From assembly GCA_026708015.1 (NCBI GenBank), contig JAPOVT010000056.1, positions 1 to 64,000 of the forward strand: a stretch of 64,000 bases of DNA. Reading direction: 5' to 3'. Positions 1 to 7,464 of this stretch are shown in pieces; position 1 is the stretch's first letter; each line of letters begins with the position of its first letter. The translations under genes and the position numbers were made by a program. The notes beneath the pieces were generated by a model. It had not been told where the DNA came from. It was given only the letters and a program-made list of their open reading frames with translations, and searched no databases. This DNA is from a bacterium. Its GTDB lineage: Bacteria; Actinomycetota; Acidimicrobiia; Acidimicrobiales; Bin134.

Positions 1-284
1 CACCCGGCCGCGGACCCTCAGATCACGCCCGATACACAAAATTCCTGACAGACCCAGCGAGCACCAGAGCCGGGGTCTGAGCCTGCCTGCATTGGTTGAA
101 GTTCGGGCCGCGTCATTGCAGCTACATATCAGTCATGCTGCTGCGAAGACTTCACATCTCACTAATATGAACTACCATATAACTGTGAAGTAGCTGTTAT
201 CTTACTATGATGATGTCTTCGGAATGAGGCCAGACTGGGCTAAAGCCGCACTGCCGCCGGTGCCCAAAAGGAGAAAGGATAGCG
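1..284. other. Non-coding leader region upstream of the AlbA/ATPase gene
   Basis: No convincing gene is seen here. The last 160 bases are clearly richer in A/T than the rest of the window, as expected of a promoter region in a high-GC genome. They contain an inverted repeat (listed separately). A weak purine-rich stretch (AAAGGAGAAAGGA) ends about 13 bases before the ATG at 285 and is a good ribosome-binding site for the following gene. Confidence 0.5.
149..191. promoter_or_regulatory. Inverted repeat ACTTCACA-N27-TGTGAAGT, possible operator
   Basis: Two perfect 8-base arms (149-156 and 184-191) flank an A/T-rich 27-base centre, about 95 bases upstream of the regulator gene start. The arm spacing is wide for one dimer site but fits two half-sites or DNA looping. 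The adjacent gene encodes a DNA-binding protein, so autoregulation is possible. This is inference from symmetry alone. Confidence 0.3.
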
Positions 285-2147
285 ATGGAGAGCAGTTTGC
301 AGGAACAGCTAGATGCATGGTTGCCCAGGCTGCGAAAGGCAAGAACCGACATGCAGCGCATCGAGGTCAAAGACGCCAAAGGTGGATTTCCGTCGAGCGC
401 TCTGAAGAGCATCTCGGCATTTGCCAATGGGTCGGGTGGCTTGATTGTGCTTGGATTGGAAGAGCCAGGCTTTACCCCTACCAGGGCAGATGCCGACAAA
501 CTGGCATCAGACCTAGCTTCGCAGTGCGCCACCAATCTTGAACCGCGAATCCTGCCAGAGATCGAAATCTGCGAAGTAGACGGCCAGCAGGTGGTAGTGG
601 CCGCCATAAGTGAATTGGACGCACACCAAAAGCCGTGCTTTGTCATGGAGAAGGGCCAGAGGGACAACGCCTACTCGAGGTCGCACGACGGCAACCGCCG
701 CCTGACGTCCTACGAACACCATGCGGTGGAAGCGGCCAAAGGGCAGCCTGTGGATGATCAAGAGCCGGTTGAGGGCGTCGGCATCGACCATCTTGACAGC
801 GACGCGGTGCAGGCAATGCTGCAAAGAATTCGAGCGATGAGGGGCCAGGCGTTTCGCGGTGCCACTGACGACGAGGTCCTCCGTATGCTCGGGGTCCTCG
901 TCAATACGGAAGCAGGGGAGGCGGTCACAATGGCCGGGCTGTTTGCCCTGGGCAGATATCCCCAACAGTTTTTTCCGAGGCTGGGAATAACCTTTGCCGC
1001 CTATCCAACGGAGACGGGTGAACCGTTAGAAGACGGAACTCGATTGCTGGACAACCAGCCAATCGACGGCCCTATCCCGACGATGCTCAATGGCGCGTTC
1101 GAAGCATTGCAGAGGAACATGCTGAGACGTGCCGTAATTCGGGGGATGGGTCGTGAGGATCGCTGGGACTATCCGCTCGAAGCGATTCGGGAGGTGGTGA
1201 TCAATGCCCTGATCCACCGCGATTACCACTCCGCCGCTCGAGGCCAGTCCGTAATGATGTCGCTCTACCCCGATCGGCTGGAGATCGTCAGCCCGGGTGG
1301 CCTATTTGGTGCCATTGATCCTGAGCAGTTGATGAATGAACCGGTTACCGCAGCACGCAATGTCCGACTGACGAAACTTCTCCAAGACGTTGTAGTTCCA
1401 GGAACGAACGAAACAGTGTGCGAAAACGCAGGATCTGGGCTCATCGCAGTAGCGGCGCGATTACGCAAAGCGGGTCTGTCTCCTCCAGAAATCGATTACA
1501 GCCTTTCGAAGTTCAGAGTTGTATTCCGCAATCACACACTTCTCGATGGGGACGCGGTGAAGTGGCTCGGGCTGGTCGCCCACGAGGATCTCAGCGACCG
1601 GCAGAAGTTGGCGCTGGCTTATGCACGCCAGAACGGTGAGATTGACAATCAGCGTTATCGCGCCCTGACTGGCTGTCAGGCCTATGAGGCCACACAGGAT
1701 CTGACCGATCTGGGGCGGCGCGACCTGTTGAGGAAATCCGGTGATCGCCGATGGACCACCTGGCACTTGCCCGATCGCCTGCTGGGAGTAAGACATCCGC
1801 GACTTGAATTCCAGTATCCGAAGCCTCTGACGGTTGACATCTCTGATACTGAAGTGCCGTTAGCAGGTCCGCCGGACCGAACTTTGGCTCAGTTGACCCT
1901 TGGGCCGATAACTCCCAGACAAGGCCAAGTGTTCGACATGCTGGCCGAGGGCACAATGTCTAGTTCGAAGATCGCAGAGCGTCTCGGGGTGACTCGCGGC
2001 GCGGTACACCAGTTGCTGCGCTCTCTCGAAGATCGAGGTTTGGTGCAGACAACTCAGCCGGGACGCAAAAGCCGCTACCAACAATGGGCTCTAGCGGTTG
2101 ATGCGGAGTGGGAGAATATACCGATTTTCGAAGACGGCTCTGATTGA
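285..2147 (+). CDS. AlbA_2/Schlafen-like ATP-binding transcriptional regulator
   Basis: This 620-residue protein has the layout of the COG2865 group. An N-terminal AlbA_2 (Schlafen-type putative DNA-binding) domain covers about residues 20-140, with the motif 'AFANGSGGLIVLGLEE' near 45-60. A GHKL-like HATPase_c_4 domain follows, with the core 'REVVINALIHRDYH' around residue 300. A C-terminal winged helix-turn-helix lies near 550-605 ('SSKIAERLGVTRGAVHQLL'). The family is thought to act in regulation or stress and defence contexts, but the biochemical role is poorly known. The ATG at 285 is chosen because AAAGGAGAAAGGA lies just upstream. It stands alone, convergent with the inositol operon. 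By eye it is lower in GC than the inositol genes, which may hint at transfer. Family assignment is firm; function is open. Confidence 0.85.
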   Translation: MESSLQEQLDAWLPRLRKARTDMQRIEVKDAKGGFPSSALKSISAFANGSGGLIVLGLEEPGFTPTRADADKLASDLASQCATNLEPRILPEIEICEVDGQQVVVAAISELDAHQKPCFVMEKGQRDNAYSRSHDGNRRLTSYEHHAVEAAKGQPVDDQEPVEGVGIDHLDSDAVQAMLQRIRAMRGQAFRGATDDEVLRMLGVLVNTEAGEAVTMAGLFALGRYPQQFFPRLGITFAAYPTETGEPLEDGTRLLDNQPIDGPIPTMLNGAFEALQRNMLRRAVIRGMGREDRWDYPLEAIREVVINALIHRDYHSAARGQSVMMSLYPDRLEIVSPGGLFGAIDPEQLMNEPVTAARNVRLTKLLQDVVVPGTNETVCENAGSGLIAVAARLRKAGLSPPEIDYSLSKFRVVFRNHTLLDGDAVKWLGLVAHEDLSDRQKLALAYARQNGEIDNQRYRALTGCQAYEATQDLTDLGRRDLLRKSGDRRWTTWHLPDRLLGVRHPRLEFQYPKPLTVDISDTEVPLAGPPDRTLAQLTLGPITPRQGQVFDMLAEGTMSSSKIAERLGVTRGAVHQLLRSLEDRGLVQTTQPGRKSRYQQWALAVDAEWENIPIFEDGSD

Positions 2148-2214
2148 TCGAAATACCAGGTTGAGAAGTCGTCCCTAGCTAAGGCGATGCTGCCTAACCG
2201 CCAAGTCGAATGAC

Positions 2215-3063
2215 TTATTCAACCAAGTCCCGCAGGGCGGCGAGGCGGGGGGCGATCAGATCGGCGATGACCTTGGGGCGGTCGGTGGGTGAGGCCAAGG
2301 CGGCTTCGCCCCACAGGGCTCGGCCGACGGTGAATCCGGCGCAGCCCGAGGCCATTGCCACCTCCAGTTGGTCGTGGTAGCTCTCGAAGCTGCCCCCGCC
2401 TGAAAGCAGGGTCCAGGGCATGTCGCACCGTCTGGTGATTTCCCAGCAGGCCGCGGCCCATCGGGCCTTTTCGGGGTCGTGGACGGGATCGACGGGGAAC
2501 GGCAGCTTCAGCACGTCGACTCCCATGGGGGCGAAGCGGTCCACGGTCTCTAGCACGATCTGGGGGCGGACCGAAGGATCATCTAAGCCGTAAAACAGCG
2601 GCTCCACCAGCATGGGGATGCCCACTCGGCGGCACTCGGCCAGAATTTCGGCCGCAGCCTGCTCCTGGGCGGCGGCGTGGGGGCGGTCGGGCCGGTAGAG
2701 CACCAGCAGTTTGGCCGCAGCTGCGCCGCAGTCGGCGGCGGCCTGCACCGACCAGCCCTCCAGCAGGGCAACCGGCGAGGCTTCGGGGTCGGCCATGTAT
2801 CCCTGGGCCTCCAGCGCGGCGGTGAAGCCCACTCCGGGGGGCAGCGTGCCGTCCAGAAGCTGGGGGATGGAGTACTCCGGTTCGAGCATCACCCCGGTGG
2901 CCTGTTCGGCTAGACCAGCCACTAGGTCGCGCTTGAGGTCAACGATGGCCTCGCTGGTTACCGAATCGGGATCGTTTGGTGCGAGGACGGCCCGCAGAGA
3001 GTCGCGGTGGTCGATGGCCAGCACCGCGAATCGCCCGTTGTGGGCTAGGTCGGCTACGCCCAT
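2215..3063 (-). CDS. LacD-type class I aldolase, probable 2-deoxy-5-keto-gluconate-6-phosphate aldolase
   Basis: A 282-residue TIM-barrel protein of the LacD/tagatose-1,6-bisphosphate aldolase group. It starts with the typical 'LAIDHRDSLRAVL' segment (residues 15-27). Lys186 in 'VDVLKLPFPV' is the likely Schiff-base lysine. The ATG at 3063 lies one base after the iolB stop, so the gene is the last of the inositol operon; longer in-frame extensions run antisense-like through iolB and are not credible. From its position I infer it cleaves the product of IolC, 2-deoxy-5-keto-D-gluconate 6-phosphate, into dihydroxyacetone phosphate and malonate semialdehyde. Classical IolJ is a class II aldolase, and some bacteria instead fuse a LacD-like (DUF2090) domain to IolC; here it stands alone. 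A sulfofructose-phosphate aldolase (YihT-like) role is less likely given the neighbours. Confidence 0.75.
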   Translation of the reverse strand: MGVADLAHNGRFAVLAIDHRDSLRAVLAPNDPDSVTSEAIVDLKRDLVAGLAEQATGVMLEPEYSIPQLLDGTLPPGVGFTAALEAQGYMADPEASPVALLEGWSVQAAADCGAAAAKLLVLYRPDRPHAAAQEQAAAEILAECRRVGIPMLVEPLFYGLDDPSVRPQIVLETVDRFAPMGVDVLKLPFPVDPVHDPEKARWAAACWEITRRCDMPWTLLSGGGSFESYHDQLEVAMASGCAGFTVGRALWGEAALASPTDRPKVIADLIAPRLAALRDLVE

Positions 3064-3064
3064 G

Positions 3065-3931
3065 TCAGTTGGAGGGTACCGCGCCGGCCACCGGGAGGGT
3101 CCAGGCACCAGCGCCCCAGTCGGATTCGATCCAGGTGTGCTCGGCGGCGAAGCAGGGGGGAGTGCGCCGCTCTTCTCCAAGCAGCTCCCCGGCCAGATAG
3201 TTGAGGAAGTACATGTTGGCGCTGGGACAGGCCACCGACGTGTGATAGCCCTTGGGCACCAGCACTGCATCGCCGTCGCGGGCCACCACCGCCTCGTCGA
3301 ATCCTTCCTCGGAGCGCCAGTTCCGGTGCATGCAATAGCCCTCGGGACGGTCCAGGCGGAAGTAGTACACCTCCTCCAGATAGGGCGAGCCGTCGCGGCC
3401 GTCGTGGCAGTGGGGCGGCCATCCCGACCAGGTTCCCCGAGGTACGAACACTTCGTAGAGGATGAGCTTCTCGGCGGGAAGCGGATGGGCCAGCGAGTGG
3501 ACCACTTGGCGGTAGGCCTGGCCACCGCCCCGGATCTCCACCCTCATCTCCGAAGGCTCGAAAACCCGGGCCGGATAGCGGCCCTCGGCCGGGGCCGAGC
3601 CCACCGCGGCCGTCAGCGAGCCATCGGTTGAGATCTCATAAGGCGTACCCGGCGGCAGGTAGACGATGCGCCCCAGCTCCTCGAACACCGATGTGCGGCT
3701 GATGGCGGCGTCGACCCCTCCGGCTTGCACCCGACCAGCACCGGAGAGGGGGACGATGGCGGTCTCCCGATCGGACTCCACACCCGACCACGGATCAGAA
3801 GGGGTGAGCTCCACCACCGAGAAGGCCACGTTTTCCCAACCGGCCGACTCCGGGGTGACGTCGAGAATCCGCCCCGGTCCCGGCTGGGGGCGGATGGGGC
3901 CTGATGCGGATGCGGTGGGGGTATAGGCCAT
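3065..3931 (-). CDS. iolB: 5-deoxy-glucuronate isomerase
   Basis: A 288-residue bicupin protein matching IolB over its whole length. Recognisable parts are the N-terminal 'ESAGWENVAFSVVELTPSD' segment and the metal-site region 'WSGWPPHCHDG', followed by the Glu-containing 'YLEEVYYFRLD'. IolB converts 5-deoxy-D-glucuronate to 2-deoxy-5-keto-D-gluconate in the cytoplasmic myo-inositol pathway, between IolD and IolC. The ATG at 3931 has a strong ribosome-binding site (AAGGAGG about 5 bases upstream). It follows the SDR gene by 2 bases and precedes the aldolase by 1 base, so it is part of the operon. Confidence 0.95.
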   Translation of the reverse strand: MAYTPTASASGPIRPQPGPGRILDVTPESAGWENVAFSVVELTPSDPWSGVESDRETAIVPLSGAGRVQAGGVDAAISRTSVFEELGRIVYLPPGTPYEISTDGSLTAAVGSAPAEGRYPARVFEPSEMRVEIRGGGQAYRQVVHSLAHPLPAEKLILYEVFVPRGTWSGWPPHCHDGRDGSPYLEEVYYFRLDRPEGYCMHRNWRSEEGFDEAVVARDGDAVLVPKGYHTSVACPSANMYFLNYLAGELLGEERRTPPCFAAEHTWIESDWGAGAWTLPVAGAVPSN

Positions 3932-3933
3932 GG

Positions 3934-4932
3934 TCAGCCTCCTTTCGCTGTGTTTGTACCGGTGATCGCCGGCACCAGATCGCCGGCATCCATCTCTTGT
4001 TTGAATCGCTCCAGCAGCGCCCGAGTGCCCAACGGCTCATAGCCCAAGACCTCCCTGGTGCGAGGCGTGCCCAGGGAGCTGTCGTAAGGGATGCGGGCGC
4101 CGCCTAGCGATGCCATCATTTCCGGTTCAGGCGGCACCGACCGCAGCAACGACGGGTCGTGGCCGAACACGTCGCAGGCCGTTCGGGCCAGCTCCATGCG
4201 GCCCACTGGCTCGGCCCCGCAACAGTGGAAGATGCCTTCGGCATCGGGGTTGGCGGCGATCAGCCACATGGCCTCGGCGCACTCGCTGGCCAGACTCGAC
4301 GTCGCCGTCATGTTGATGTCGTTGCTCTCCCACACCCCAAAGGGCTCGCCCTGCGACACGGCGTTGAGCACGGTGGTCACGAAATAGCCGAAGCCGGGGT
4401 CTTGGCCTCGGGGCATCTCGGACCGGGCCCAGTGGACACCGTTCACCGCCGACACCCGGGCCACCGCAGCCTGGTCGGCCCGTAGCAGGGCGGCCTGCTC
4501 GCTGATGGCCTTGAGCACGCCGTAGTAGTTCACCGGGTTGGGGGGAGTGTGCTCATCGGCGCCCGCTTGGGTGCCGTCGAACACCCAGTCGGTAGATACC
4601 ACAATCAGCTTGGCCCCGGACCGGTTGGCCGCCTCGGCCAGGGTGAGCGTGGCATCAACGTAGCTGCGCCAGGCCAGCTCCCGCTGGGCGTAAATGCCGT
4701 CGAGGTCGTTGAGGATCATGGAGTGGACGATCACGTCGGGGTCGAAGTGGGCCACGCTGGCCAGCGCGGCCTCGCTGTCGAGCAAATCCAGCGGCTCTGT
4801 GGTGTAGCCCTGGGGGTTGTCGGGCACGAAGGAGTGGACCGGGCAGTGGACTGTGGCGCGGTGGCGTTGGGTGAACACCTTGACGATGTTGGAACCGATG
4901 AAACCGGTCCCCCCGGTGACGTAGGCCCGCAT
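3934..4932 (-). CDS. RmlD-like extended SDR, NAD(P)-dependent sugar/cyclitol reductase or epimerase
   Basis: A 332-residue extended short-chain dehydrogenase of the RmlD/dTDP-4-dehydrorhamnose reductase type. The Rossmann motif 'GGTGFIGSN' is at residues 7-15. 'VVSTDWVFDG' is the family's signature serine strand, and the active-site Tyr and Lys lie in 'YYGVLK'. No other nucleotide-sugar synthesis gene is nearby, so a role in dTDP-rhamnose synthesis is unlikely. Placed between iolG and iolB, it more probably oxidises, reduces or epimerises a cyclitol or derived keto-sugar so that stereoisomers can enter the main pathway. That role is inference; the fold and cofactor class are seen directly. 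Confidence 0.7.
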   Translation of the reverse strand: MRAYVTGGTGFIGSNIVKVFTQRHRATVHCPVHSFVPDNPQGYTTEPLDLLDSEAALASVAHFDPDVIVHSMILNDLDGIYAQRELAWRSYVDATLTLAEAANRSGAKLIVVSTDWVFDGTQAGADEHTPPNPVNYYGVLKAISEQAALLRADQAAVARVSAVNGVHWARSEMPRGQDPGFGYFVTTVLNAVSQGEPFGVWESNDINMTATSSLASECAEAMWLIAANPDAEGIFHCCGAEPVGRMELARTACDVFGHDPSLLRSVPPEPEMMASLGGARIPYDSSLGTPRTREVLGYEPLGTRALLERFKQEMDAGDLVPAITGTNTAKGG

Positions 4933-5002
4933 CGCTCAGCCGATCTCGCGGCGGCGGTCGGCGGTGGTCGCTGGTGGTCTCATGGGGTGCTCCATTTCCG
5001 GT

Positions 5003-6010
5003 TCAGCCGATCTCGTCGATCCGCACCGGGCGGTGCTCGCGGACTGACTTCCACGCGGCTAGGCCGATCACCAGCGGGGCCCGGCCGTCGGCCAGGGCGA
5101 CCGGCGACGGTGCGCCCTCCATCATCTCCACGAACGCCCCCCACTCGGCCAGATATGAGGGTATGTACCGCTCCAAGAAGAAGTAGGGCAGCGTGGGTGC
5201 GTGGGCGCCGTCGGCGGTTCGGGTGATCGCCGTGGCCACCAGCGGGTTCTCAGAGGCCGCCATCCCCGCTGAGCCGAACGCCTCTACCCGCTGGTCGTAG
5301 CCGTAGACCGCTTGGCGGCTGTTGTCGATGGTGCTGATGGCGCCGTTCTCGTGGGTGCAGACGATGACCGCGGTGTCGAGGTCGCCGACCTCGCCGATGG
5401 CCTGGTCGACCCGCACCGCGCCAATGGCGTACACCTCGGTGACCTCGCTTGCGGTGATGAACCGGATCATGTCGAAGTCGTGGATGGTCATGTCGCAGAA
5501 GATGCCCCCGGATTGGTCTAGGTACATCAGCGGCGGGGGCTCCGGATCACGGCTGGAGATGCGAACGAGGTGGACGTCGCCGACCTCTCCGGCCTCCACG
5601 CGGTCGCGCACATAGCGGTGGCTGGGATCGAAGCGTCGGTTGAATCCAACCTGCACGGGGATTCCAGCAGCTTCGGCGGCGGCGATGCCCCGGTCCACGT
5701 CGGCCAAATTGAGGGCCAGCGGCTTCTCCACGAAGACGGCTTTGCCGGCCTCGGCCGCCGCCACCAGCAGGTCGATATGGGTGTGAGTAGAGGAGCAGAT
5801 GGCTACCGCGTCCACATCGGAGGCCCGCAGAATCTCGGCCGGGTCCGCGGCTTGATGAACCCCCAGTTCGCCGGCCAGGGCCGCAGAGGCATCGGCCACT
5901 ACGTCATAGACCGCCGTCACTACGGCGTTGGGCACCTGCTTGGCGATCAGCTCGGCGTGCATCCGCCCGATCCGCCCACAGCCCAGCACCCCGATACGCG
6001 CCGGGATCAT
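5003..6010 (-). CDS. iolG: Inositol 2-dehydrogenase (Gfo/Idh/MocA family)
   Basis: A 335-residue Gfo/Idh/MocA oxidoreductase. The N-terminal NAD-binding motif 'GVLGCGRIGRMH' and the family motif 'EKPLAL' (catalytic-region lysine) are present, followed by the C-terminal alpha/beta substrate domain. Its start overlaps the stop of the desaturase-Rieske gene by four bases (ATGA), which fixes the ATG at 6010; an upstream extension into that gene is not plausible. IolG oxidises myo-inositol to 2-keto-myo-inositol with NAD+. A second Gfo/Idh/MocA gene lies at 9368-10543. This copy is the more IolG-like because it is compact and carries 'IHDFDMIRF' after 'GGIFCDMT', typical of inositol dehydrogenases. 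Confidence 0.88.
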   Translation of the reverse strand: MIPARIGVLGCGRIGRMHAELIAKQVPNAVVTAVYDVVADASAALAGELGVHQAADPAEILRASDVDAVAICSSTHTHIDLLVAAAEAGKAVFVEKPLALNLADVDRGIAAAEAAGIPVQVGFNRRFDPSHRYVRDRVEAGEVGDVHLVRISSRDPEPPPLMYLDQSGGIFCDMTIHDFDMIRFITASEVTEVYAIGAVRVDQAIGEVGDLDTAVIVCTHENGAISTIDNSRQAVYGYDQRVEAFGSAGMAASENPLVATAITRTADGAHAPTLPYFFLERYIPSYLAEWGAFVEMMEGAPSPVALADGRAPLVIGLAAWKSVREHRPVRIDEIG

Positions 6011-7434
6011 ACCCCGGACTCCTCGGATTCGGCTTGCAGGCTTGAGACCACCCGGCCGTTTCGTATCTCCACGGGGTACAAGGTAAGGGGGTCGGTGGCC
6101 GGATACCGAACCGCCTCCCCGGTGCGGAGGTCGAAGCGGCCGTTGTGCTTGGGACACTCCACCAGGCAGTCGAGCACCACGCCCTCGGCTAGGTAGGCCT
6201 GGCCGTGAGTACACAGCCCCTCGGCACACACCAAAGTGCCGTCGCCCAAGCGGAACAGGGCGTAGGCCTCATCGCCCACTTCCACCTGCCGGGCCGATCC
6301 GGGGGTGAGGGCGTTGGCAGGCCCGAGATCGATCAGGCCGTCGTGGCGGTCGCCGGCCCACATGGTGTGCCCGGTGTTGACAAAGCAGCGACCGCCGTCG
6401 GTGGCCGCAGGCAGATCGCCGCGGGGCTCCTCGTAGGCTGAGTCGCGCCACTGGCGGCGCAGGGTGGACAGGATCTGCCGATAGGCCGACCAGGTGTTAG
6501 GCGATGCCGGAGCCAGGCAGTCCTTCACCTCTTGGTGCAAAGCGGGCAGGGAGTAGTAGGGCACGGTGGGGAATATGTGGTGTTCCACGTGGTAGTTCAT
6601 GTTGGAGTACAAGAACCGGAAGACGGGATTCATATGCACGGTGCGGGTGTTGAGGCGGTGGTCGAGTACGTCCTCCTGCAATCCGGCGTGCTGGGTGATG
6701 GCGAAGAACACCATCAGCCAGGCCCCATATACGGTGGGCAGGCCGACGTAGAGCAACGGCACAATGGACCAGATGGCAATCGACCATGCCGTCACGCCGG
6801 CCAGGATGGCGATATAGGCCCGAGACTCCCACTTCAGCTTGCCCAGCTCGTCGGCAGGAATGAAAGAGCGGGCCTCGTCGTCGATGTCCCCGATGGCGTG
6901 CTTGGCAGCGCGGGCTACCAGCCGGGGCACGTTCATCAGCGGCAAGAAGACCAGTGCTACTCCCGTGGGGGAGGGGGGGCGGGGAAAGATGATCTCGGCG
7001 TCGCGTCCCACCACGATGGTGTCGGTGTGGTGGCGGACGTGCGACCAGCGCCACAGGGTGGGCTGGCGCAGCAGCATGAACGAAGCCAGGTAGTACACCA
7101 CATCGTTGAGCCACTTGGTTCTGAAGGCCGTGCCATGGCCGCACTCATGCCAGCGGGAATCGCCGGCACCCCCGTAGAGCGCGCCGTAGGCGGCAAAGGC
7201 GGGGATGGCCCACCAAGTGCCTAGCGAGAGGAAGGCCAGGTAGCCGAACCCGGCCAAGAGCCCGAGCCAGGCAATCGTGTCGATGGCGGCCCGGGCGTTG
7301 CCCCTGACTTGCAGCTCGCGCAGGCGCTCCGGATTGATGGGCGGGCGGAACCACTCAGCTTCGACCAGGCCAGCGGTCGCGGCCCGGTCAGCCTCGGGAC
7401 CACCGACCCGGTAGTCGCGCCGCTCGGTACTCAC
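6007..7434 (-). CDS. MocD-MocE-like fusion: desaturase-fold di-iron oxygenase joined to Rieske ferredoxin
   Basis: A 475-residue two-domain protein. Residues 1-330 are a membrane fatty-acid-desaturase fold with the three histidine boxes: HECGH (96-100), HVRHH (132-136) and HVEHH (282-286), plus hydrophobic helices. Residues about 370-465 form a Rieske [2Fe-2S] domain with Cys408-x-His410 and Cys427-x-x-His430. In rhizobial rhizopine catabolism MocD (desaturase family) and MocE (Rieske ferredoxin) are separate proteins acting together in oxidative O-demethylation. Here they appear fused and sit between iolD and iolG. I infer hydroxylation or O-demethylation of a methylated cyclitol. GTG start at 7434 with GAAGAAG upstream. 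A lipid desaturase is the alternative, but the operon context argues against it. Confidence 0.78.
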   Translation of the reverse strand: MSTERRDYRVGGPEADRAATAGLVEAEWFRPPINPERLRELQVRGNARAAIDTIAWLGLLAGFGYLAFLSLGTWWAIPAFAAYGALYGGAGDSRWHECGHGTAFRTKWLNDVVYYLASFMLLRQPTLWRWSHVRHHTDTIVVGRDAEIIFPRPPSPTGVALVFLPLMNVPRLVARAAKHAIGDIDDEARSFIPADELGKLKWESRAYIAILAGVTAWSIAIWSIVPLLYVGLPTVYGAWLMVFFAITQHAGLQEDVLDHRLNTRTVHMNPVFRFLYSNMNYHVEHHIFPTVPYYSLPALHQEVKDCLAPASPNTWSAYRQILSTLRRQWRDSAYEEPRGDLPAATDGGRCFVNTGHTMWAGDRHDGLIDLGPANALTPGSARQVEVGDEAYALFRLGDGTLVCAEGLCTHGQAYLAEGVVLDCLVECPKHNGRFDLRTGEAVRYPATDPLTLYPVEIRNGRVVSSLQAESEESGV

Positions 7435-7464
7435 TTCTTCGCCCGGCCCACCTGGCTCATCGGT

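Noticed and set aside
2159-2224. Imperfect inverted repeat GGTTGAGAAGTC ... GACTTATTCAACC between convergent genes
   Set aside because: Arms differ in length, are separated by 41 bases, overlap the aldolase stop and lack a T-tract. Too weak for a terminator call.
2215-3525. Long - strand open frame covering the aldolase and much of iolB in another frame
   Set aside because: Only the part from 3063 on has the LacD motifs. The rest is out of frame with the well-supported iolB and is low-complexity Arg/Pro/Ser-rich.
2711-3631. 306-codon + strand open frame antisense to aldolase and iolB
   Set aside because: No domain, biased composition, and both opposite-strand genes are well supported.
6007-7434. 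Desaturase-Rieske protein as an ordinary lipid desaturase
   Set aside because: The C-terminal Rieske domain and its place between iolD and iolG fit MocD/MocE-type cyclitol oxidation better. The lipid role is kept only as an alternative.
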